The translations under genes and the position numbers were made by a program. The notes beneath the pieces were generated by a model that searched no databases, had not been told where the DNA came from, and saw only the letters and a list, made by a program, of their open reading frames with translations. From the IMG/VR virus record IMGVR_UViG_3300042521_000696, positions 1 through 25,974 of that record: a stretch of DNA of 25,974 bases. One strand, given 5' to 3'. Below, in pieces: positions 22,294 to 25,974 of the stretch; position 1 is the stretch's first letter; every line of letters begins with the position of its first letter. This DNA is from a virus.

Positions 22294-22577
22294 CCAACGA
22301 GCAAATCAACCGCGCTATTGCCGAAGCGTGTGGGTGGAACAACAAGCCAGTTGTGCGCACAAATGGCAAAGGCAGTGTTTGGGTTACTGAGTGGCCAGAC
22401 TACTGCTCCGACCTCAACGCGATGCACGAGGCGGAGAAGGTGCTGACCTTTGATGAGTGGGATATTTATTGCGTACATTTAGGTGACACTCAGCCATCCT
22501 GTGCAAAAGCCAACGCCCGTCAACGCGCAGAGGCGTTTCTGCGCACATTGGGTAAGTGGGAGGAGGTGCAGCCGTGA
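22290..22577 (+). CDS. phage ABA-sandwich domain protein (copy 2), 95 aa
   Basis: GTG 22290 (GTGA overlap with the upstream stop) encodes 95 aa: MTNEQINRAIAEACGWNNKP ... PDYCSDLNAMHEAEKVLTF ... ARQRAEAFLRTLGKWEEVQP. The N-terminal, central and C-terminal blocks align with copy 1 at 21644, differing mainly in the loop between them. The function is unknown. The exact RBS repeat in front of each copy indicates duplication of the gene with its translation signal. Confidence 0.8.
   Translation: MTNEQINRAIAEACGWNNKPVVRTNGKGSVWVTEWPDYCSDLNAMHEAEKVLTFDEWDIYCVHLGDTQPSCAKANARQRAEAFLRTLGKWEEVQP
22560..22573 (+). promoter_or_regulatory. Shine-Dalgarno inside EEVQP codons, site 3
   Basis: Third exact GAGGAGGTGCAGCC, before GTG 22574, again coding the C-terminal EEVQP of the upstream gene. 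It selects the GTG at 22574 for the zinc-ribbon copy. Confidence 0.75.
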
Positions 22578-22828
22578 GTTTTGACCCTCGATGGCTCGAC
22601 AGATGGCTCGCAGATGTGCCGGAAGACACCGATGGGCCGGAGTGCGTGAAGTGCGGCGACCTCATGGAGTGGCAAGCTGACCACGACGAGTTTGGCCCAT
22701 GCGGAGACTGGAAGTGCGTATCAAGAGACTGCGCCCCACACCTTTACCAAAATGAAAACGAGCAAGAAACAAAACAAAAAAACGGTTCAGATTGCGAAAG
22801 CAGCCAACCGGATTCTGGAAAACATTGA
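22574..22828 (+). CDS. small zinc-ribbon protein (copy 2), 84 aa, GTG start
   Basis: GTG 22574 overlaps the upstream stop (GTGA). Residues ~5-50 repeat the copy-1 plan: RWLDRWL, C-x2-CGDLMEW, then W-x-C-x4-C. After residue ~58 the sequence becomes polar and irregular (HLYQNENEQETKQKNGSDCE), and this tail overlaps the next gene (22752) by 77 nt in another frame. The zinc-ribbon portion is probably the functional part, and the tail is likely read-through into sequence belonging to the next gene. Function unknown. Confidence 0.6.
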   Translation: MSFDPRWLDRWLADVPEDTDGPECVKCGDLMEWQADHDEFGPCGDWKCVSRDCAPHLYQNENEQETKQKNGSDCESSQPDSGKH

Positions 22829-22925
22829 GTTTTATATGACTCAAGAAGAGATAGACCATGTAAAGTCATTATTCGCAGAGGAATATGCAATCATCAAACT
22901 TGAAATCGAATGTGCTATGCGTTGA
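22752..22925 (+). CDS. small Lys-rich helical protein, 57 aa
   Basis: From ATG 22752 (ACCAAAATGAAAACG context) the 57-aa product begins MKTSKKQNKKTVQIAKAANR and continues as an amphipathic helix (YMTQEEIDHVKSLFAEEYAI). It is A/T-richer than its neighbours. It overlaps the preceding zinc-ribbon ORF by 77 nt and the following ORF by 41 nt, so one of these starts or ends may be wrong. No family is recognised. Confidence 0.5.
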   Translation: MKTSKKQNKKTVQIAKAANRILENIEFYMTQEEIDHVKSLFAEEYAIIKLEIECAMR

Positions 22926-23286
22926 ACCCGTTTGGGGGCAACGGCATGGAGAGAAGCATGGCAACTGGACAAGGCAGTCATCGCACATCAAGTGCCGCGC
23001 AGATGCCGTTGGCGCAATGGTTTACGTCTTTGGTGACGAAAGGATTCTGGCGCATTGCATTGAAGATGCGTGCGTTACGCTTCAGGAGCAGAAACTTGAA
23101 TCGCTCAAGAAGGAACTGAAAGCATTCCAGTGGGAGTTAAATGAGCTTGATATTGCGATGGCAGAAATCGAAGACGAGATAGAGAATAAGCAGCTAGAAA
23201 TAAGCAAATTGCAAAAAGAAATAGCGCAGCAAATCAGTTTGCATAAGTCACCCCCAGTTGACCCGAACCAGATTCCGCTGTTGTAA
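22885..23286 (+). CDS. coiled-coil protein, 133 aa
   Basis: Residues ~65-122 are a continuous heptad-like coiled coil (LEQKLESLKKELKAFQ-type pattern, then AEIEDEIENKQLEISKLQKE). The N-terminal ~60 residues include WGQRHGEKHGNW and VGAMVYVFGDERI, and the C-terminus is DPNQIPLL. Function unknown. The start is uncertain: ATG 22885, GTG 22912 and ATG 23017 are in frame. The 22885 start overlaps the previous gene by 41 nt. A 44-nt A/T-rich spacer follows. Confidence 0.55.
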   Translation: MQSSNLKSNVLCVEPVWGQRHGEKHGNWTRQSSHIKCRADAVGAMVYVFGDERILAHCIEDACVTLQEQKLESLKKELKAFQWELNELDIAMAEIEDEIENKQLEISKLQKEIAQQISLHKSPPVDPNQIPLL

Positions 23287-23330
23287 ACAAAAAAACTTGT
23301 CATAAAAAAATCAAACGATAGAACACGAAT

Positions 23331-23615
23331 ATGGACACATTGTTCCTTGACGAGGTAGAAGTCCGATACCTCCCATCAACGGCAAAAAGAGCGGATAGGG
23401 TCAAGCTCGCATATATCAATCGCGGCAAGACACTTACAATGCATTTCGAGGGGACGAAGGTGGAAAACCCTGACCATGAGGCAATTGAGTTTCTCAACCA
23501 GCACGAAGTGCCTGTTGAGTTCGCAATCTCACGGGATGGGTCGCGCCCAACATCTCTCGGAATCAAAGCAGAACACAGAAAGCAGCTTTGTAAGCTGTTC
23601 AAAATCAAAAGATAA
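23331..23615 (+). CDS. unknown early protein, 94 aa
   Basis: A 94-aa mixed alpha/beta protein (MDTLFLDEVEVRYLPSTAKR ... GKTLTMHFEGTKVENPDHEA ... EFLNQHEVPVEFAISRDGSR) with a basic C-terminus (CKLFKIKR). No motif is recognised. It is preceded by the A/T-rich spacer 23287-23330, in which I see no confident promoter. Its TAA shares one base with the following ATG (TAATG), indicating coupling. Confidence 0.6.
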   Translation: MDTLFLDEVEVRYLPSTAKRADRVKLAYINRGKTLTMHFEGTKVENPDHEAIEFLNQHEVPVEFAISRDGSRPTSLGIKAEHRKQLCKLFKIKR

Positions 23616-24037
23616 TGGAAGAACAAGATACACTAATAACGGAAGCATCGCAGCCTGAAGCGTTTGCAAGTAAGCCCCACGAAAGTAAGCTCGACATCCT
23701 CGATAAAGTGTTCGCATCGAACACTCGTCGCAAGATTCGGTACTTTCTCATCGTTGGCGATTTCACCGAGGAGAAGAAGACCATCATTGTCCACATCGAC
23801 TCCGGCGCATGGATTAGTCTGGAAAACTCGTTCGATGAGGCAGTTGAGCGAATCGACGAGAAGCCAGAGAACGACGCACCGCTCTTGAGCGCAATCCTCA
23901 CGACGCGAATGATGGCGATTGAGAATGCCATCATTAAGGAGCAACAGAAAGCAGCAGATTCGAGCGAGCCATCGTGCGATGTTCAATCCTCATGCTCTGC
24001 TGATGCTTCATGCGATGTAGATTCGCAGCCTGAGTAA
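23615..24037 (+). CDS. unknown protein with Ser/Cys/Asp-rich tail, 140 aa
   Basis: A 140-aa protein. Residues ~25-110 look like a small folded domain (HESKLDILDKVFASNTRRKI, YFLIVGDFTEEKKTIIVHID, SLENSFDEAVERIDEKPEND). The last ~30 residues are acidic with paired Ser/Cys/Asp motifs (SCDVQSSCSADASCDVDS). Function unknown. The cysteine-rich acidic tail is unusual and may be metal-binding or disordered. It is the last gene before the stem-loop region upstream of the terminase. Confidence 0.55.
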   Translation: MEEQDTLITEASQPEAFASKPHESKLDILDKVFASNTRRKIRYFLIVGDFTEEKKTIIVHIDSGAWISLENSFDEAVERIDEKPENDAPLLSAILTTRMMAIENAIIKEQQKAADSSEPSCDVQSSCSADASCDVDSQPE

Positions 24038-24063
24038 AAGACCCACAGGGGGGATTATACAAG

Positions 24064-24097
24064 GGGGGATGAGCCTGAAATGTCAAGCTCATTCCCC
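24064..24097. promoter_or_regulatory. stem-loop upstream of the small terminase
   Basis: GGGGGATGAGC (24064-24074) pairs with GCTCATTCCCC (24087-24097) across a 12-nt loop: 11 bp with one G-T pair. No T-run follows, so a classical terminator is unlikely. A second GGGGGGAT lies just upstream (~24048-24054). The 128-nt gap 24038-24165 before the small terminase is a plausible home for a packaging-recognition or transcription element, which remains inference. Confidence 0.45.
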
Positions 24098-24165
24098 TGA
24101 GTATACATAGATTGCACAAGACAAGTGACTTACGACATTCGCAAAACTAATCGCAACCGACTAAC

Positions 24166-24738
24166 GTGGGCCGATTGACTAACAGACTCCACGAAAGATT
24201 CGCTTGGGGCATTGCTGAAGGGCTAGACCAGCAAGCTGCATATCTACGCGTGCAGCCTCACGTCAAAGCGACAACTGCCCGCGTCAACGGATGCAAACTT
24301 GCAAAGCGAATTGAGATTCGCGAACGCATTCAGCAAATACGCGAGGAGGTCAACTGTCGGTCGCTCATGGCAATCGACGAGAAGCGCGACCTGCTCCGGC
24401 AAATGGCTGAGGGAAGCGTACCTACCAAAATCGTCCGGAAGGGCGATGGCACGGTTGAGGCGACCTTCGACCGACTCGCCGCGCTCCTCGCCGACGCCAA
24501 GCTCGCTGGCGAATTCGCGCCGGAGAAGCTCCAAGTCGAGAACGAGAAACTCAACCTCACCTTTGAACTCTACGGTCGCAACAGTCGCCCGCCGAAGGAG
24601 TGGCTCGAAGCGGAAATCGTTGAGCCAAAGGTCATTTCGGGAAGCGCAAAGGCACCGATGGACTTGTCCATGTACAAGGTCGAGCCGCGCTCCGGAACGC
24701 CGAGCCTGACCGAGGTGATGGCGACGCCAAAAACTTAA
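24166..24738 (+). CDS. terminase small subunit, 190 aa, GTG start
   Basis: GTG 24166 starts a 190-aa protein. The N-terminal ~60 residues are helical with an HTH-like plan (RLHERFAWGIAEGLDQQAAY, then VKATTARVNGCKLAKRIEIR, IRERIQQIREE) typical of DNA-binding small terminases. The middle has a second helical section (DEKRDLLRQMAEGSV, LADAKLAGEFAPEKLQV), and the tail is Pro-rich. Small terminases recognise the phage DNA and load the large subunit. The gene is followed without a gap by a tRNA, and the large terminase begins 559 nt downstream. Alternative starts are not evident. Confidence 0.75.
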   Translation: MGRLTNRLHERFAWGIAEGLDQQAAYLRVQPHVKATTARVNGCKLAKRIEIRERIQQIREEVNCRSLMAIDEKRDLLRQMAEGSVPTKIVRKGDGTVEATFDRLAALLADAKLAGEFAPEKLQVENEKLNLTFELYGRNSRPPKEWLEAEIVEPKVISGSAKAPMDLSMYKVEPRSGTPSLTEVMATPKT

Positions 24739-24814
24739 GGGATTGTAGCTCAGAGGTTAGAGCGTGCGACTCATAATCGCTTGGTCGCGGGTTCGATTCC
24801 CGCCAATCCCACCA
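24739..24814 (+). tRNA. tRNA with anticodon CAT, probably tRNA-Ile2 (AUA)
   Basis: 76-nt cloverleaf with encoded CCA. Acceptor GGGATTG pairs CAATCCC, D-stem GCTC/GAGC, T-arm GCGGG-TTCGATT-CCCGC, discriminator A, then CCA 24812-24814. The anticodon loop CTCATAA carries CAT at 24772-24774. The stem-loop and variable region (GCGACTCATAATCGCTTGGT) agree with the bacterial tRNA-Ile2 sequence as I remember it, and the initiator G-C anticodon-stem run is absent. The identity is therefore inferred as Ile2, read as AUA after lysidine modification; elongator Met is the alternative. It abuts the terminase stop with no spacer and shows a T27-T43 mismatch. Confidence 0.85.
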
Positions 24815-24819
24815 ACTTT

Positions 24820-25038
24820 ATGGAAATCAACCTGATAGCAAAATACACTGGTATTCAAGCTCCTGCCGGACTTGCAGTGCTCGCCCCCAAAACGCTGCCG
24901 CGCTCCGGCCCCACAGGGACGATGGGTTCAGCGCAGCCTCCCGACAAAATCATCCCCGCCGGAGCGGGCATCTACGGGCCGGACGGCAAGCTGCCATCCA
25001 TCCAAGGCACTGGACTTGAGTTTCTTGCATATGCATAA
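24820..25038 (+). CDS. small protein, paralogue of the minus-strand 15994 gene, 72 aa
   Basis: ATG 24820 lies 5 nt after the tRNA CCA end and gives 72 aa (MEINLIAKYTGIQAPAGLAV ...). Residues ~18-72 align with the minus-strand protein at 15994-16227: AVLAPKTLPRSGPTGTMGSA, PPDKIIPAGAGIYGPDGK and LPSIQGTGLEFLAYA. The conservation across two distant genomic sites and opposite strands argues that the family is functional. Function unknown. An in-frame ATG at 24781 would start inside the tRNA and is rejected. Confidence 0.7.
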   Translation: MEINLIAKYTGIQAPAGLAVLAPKTLPRSGPTGTMGSAQPPDKIIPAGAGIYGPDGKLPSIQGTGLEFLAYA

Positions 25039-25039
25039 A

Positions 25040-25300
25040 ATGACTCGCGAAGAGATTGAACGGCTTTGCAAAGACGCGGAAGTCGAGTTGTTGCTCGCGG
25101 ACGGACTCGACGGGGCATTCGTTGGCTGGCTCGACGGAGACCCAATCATCGGCCCGCCCCCTCGCGCAGTGTACAGCAAGCTGCTTTGCATCGAGTGCCT
25201 TGTCGAGCGAGGCATGGACTGGGACGAAGCCGTTGAGTATCTGGAATTCAACACGTTCCAAGCCTACGTTGGGCCACAAACCCCGCTGTTCCTCAATTGA
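25040..25300 (+). CDS. small conserved-type phage protein, 86 aa
   Basis: From ATG 25040, one base after the previous stop region (25031 is an alternative, adding three residues), the product is acidic. It has MTREEIERLCKDAEVELLLA, PPPRAVYSKLLCIECLVERG, and the closing pattern DEAVEYLEFNTFQAYVGPQT ending PLFLN. The 'EAVE(Y/F)xxFN...AYVG..TP' ending is one I recognise from many phage proteins of unknown function near packaging or early genes. Its TGA overlaps the TTG proposed as the large-terminase start. Confidence 0.65.
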   Translation: MTREEIERLCKDAEVELLLADGLDGAFVGWLDGDPIIGPPPRAVYSKLLCIECLVERGMDWDEAVEYLEFNTFQAYVGPQTPLFLN

Positions 25301-25974
25301 TAACGCCCGTCCAACGCGCACTGGCCGCTGCCGAACGCATCCGTGCTGCTGCTGAGGCCGATGAGGAGTCCGGCATCCTTCACGCTGCCGGAATCATCCT
25401 GCAGAACTTCTCGACGCTCCGAGGACAAAGGAGACTGACGCTTGAACAAGCCGAAGACGTTGTGCGGCAGTACGTTATGGCACTGCTCAACAACGACCAG
25501 TTTGAGGCTGCTGCCACAATCCTTTGGGGTTCAAGCGCATACGACTGGACTCCGCTCTCATCTCGCGAGACTTGGCGTTGCCTGTTTGAGCACGACAAGC
25601 TCCTCATTCAGGGGGCGGGAGCGATGGGCAAATCGTATGGGGCCGGAGCATGGTTTTACCTCGACTGGTATCGAGACCCTGCGTGGACAGCAATCAAGGT
25701 CGTCTCGCTGACGCGGGAGCACGCGGAGCGCAACATATTCGCGTCCATCCGCAACTTTCACCGGAGCGCGTTGGTGCGCCCGCTGACCGAGGTTGCGGAC
25801 GACCTCCAAGGGTCGTTGCAGGTCACGGCAGACAGCAAGCAAGGCATTCACCTTGTCGCAATCCCAAGGGGCGAGAGCGGGCACGGTACGCTGCGTGGGT
25901 TCCATCCGTCGCCGAGGTCTGGGCCGGAGCATCCGCGCTGGGGGCGTTTGAGCCGCACCCACGTCGTCCTCGAT
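25297..25974 (+). CDS. terminase large subunit, N-terminal part (runs off window)
   Basis: The frame is open from 25237 to the window end, with no ATG/GTG/TTG before TTG 25297, which overlaps the upstream TGA (TTGA). 226 codons are visible. After an Ala/Glu-rich N-terminal helix region (residues ~1-90) comes Walker A GAGAMGKS (106-113), followed by WTAIKVVSLTREHAERNIFA and, at the very end, THVVLD (221-226), matching the start of a Walker B strand whose Glu would lie just outside the window. This is the ATPase of the packaging motor. GTG ~25465 and ATG 25477 are alternative starts but would leave little sequence before Walker A. Confidence 0.8.
   Translation, partial: MITPVQRALAAAERIRAAAEADEESGILHAAGIILQNFSTLRGQRRLTLEQAEDVVRQYVMALLNNDQFEAAATILWGSSAYDWTPLSSRETWRCLFEHDKLLIQGAGAMGKSYGAGAWFYLDWYRDPAWTAIKVVSLTREHAERNIFASIRNFHRSALVRPLTEVADDLQGSLQVTADSKQGIHLVAIPRGESGHGTLRGFHPSPRSGPEHPRWGRLSRTHVVLD

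Noticed and set aside
1-25974. CRISPR array, integrase or transposase
   Set aside because: I saw no regularly spaced repeats and no recombinase motif on either strand.

Overview
The window looks like a contiguous piece of a tailed bacteriophage genome with P22-like (podovirus) virion architecture. The evidence is a P22 gp10-type packaged-DNA stabilisation protein, a gp7-type DNA-transfer protein followed by two large ejection-type proteins, a tailspike with a P22-type head-binding domain, a holin/endolysin cassette and a terminase pair. No integrase or other clear lysogeny gene is visible. The host cannot be read from the sequence. The small basic DUF6321-like protein and the jelly-roll minor structural protein resemble families I know mostly from aquatic phages, so an environmental phage is likely (inference). 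Genes are densely packed, mostly with 1-8 nt overlaps, and all but one lie on the + strand.

Layout. 1-5690: tail of an upstream structural gene, then small structural and tail genes, including a glycine-rich adhesin-like protein, two small Lys/Arg-rich proteins, the gp10-like gene and a jelly-roll protein. 5675-11527: three ejection/DNA-transfer genes. 11534-14803: tailspike and a second beta-rich fibre-like protein. Their lower-GC receptor-binding part begins near a 15-bp in-frame direct repeat. 14806-16010: lysis cassette (small conserved protein, two small membrane proteins, endolysin). 15994-16227: the only minus-strand gene, divergent from a putative HTH regulator at 16316, with a palindrome and repeats between them. 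16551-18385: recombination operon (unknown protein, Sak4-like ATPase, DUF669-type ssDNA-binding protein) ending in a strong terminator. 18543-21059: SF2 helicase interrupted by an intein. 21065-24037: early-type small genes, including DUF3310 and a mirror-image duplicated set of zinc-ribbon and ABA-sandwich genes. 24064-25974: a stem-loop, small terminase, a tRNA with anticodon CAT (probably Ile2), a paralogue of the minus-strand gene, a small conserved gene and the start of the large terminase.

The most striking object is at 18900-19772. An intein of about 291 residues sits exactly inside the DE|CH Walker B box of the helicase. Inside it, in the +1 frame, lies a separate 203-codon ORF (19153-19764) that reads as a Vsr-like EDxHD homing endonuclease with an N-terminal zinc-binding motif. 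The helicase/intein frame stays open across this nested gene, and the endonuclease 3' end shares its nucleotides with the C-terminal splicing motifs, so this is a dual-coding mobile element. It differs from inteins with an in-frame endonuclease domain. It also differs from the known 'fractured gene' arrangement, where an endonuclease gene separates the halves of a split intein.

Other points of interest are two distant copies of a small protein family ending in GLEF(I/L)AYA, a repeated GAGGAGGTGCAGCC block that is at once a Shine-Dalgarno sequence and the codons for a C-terminal EEVQP, and a tRNA placed between the two terminase genes.
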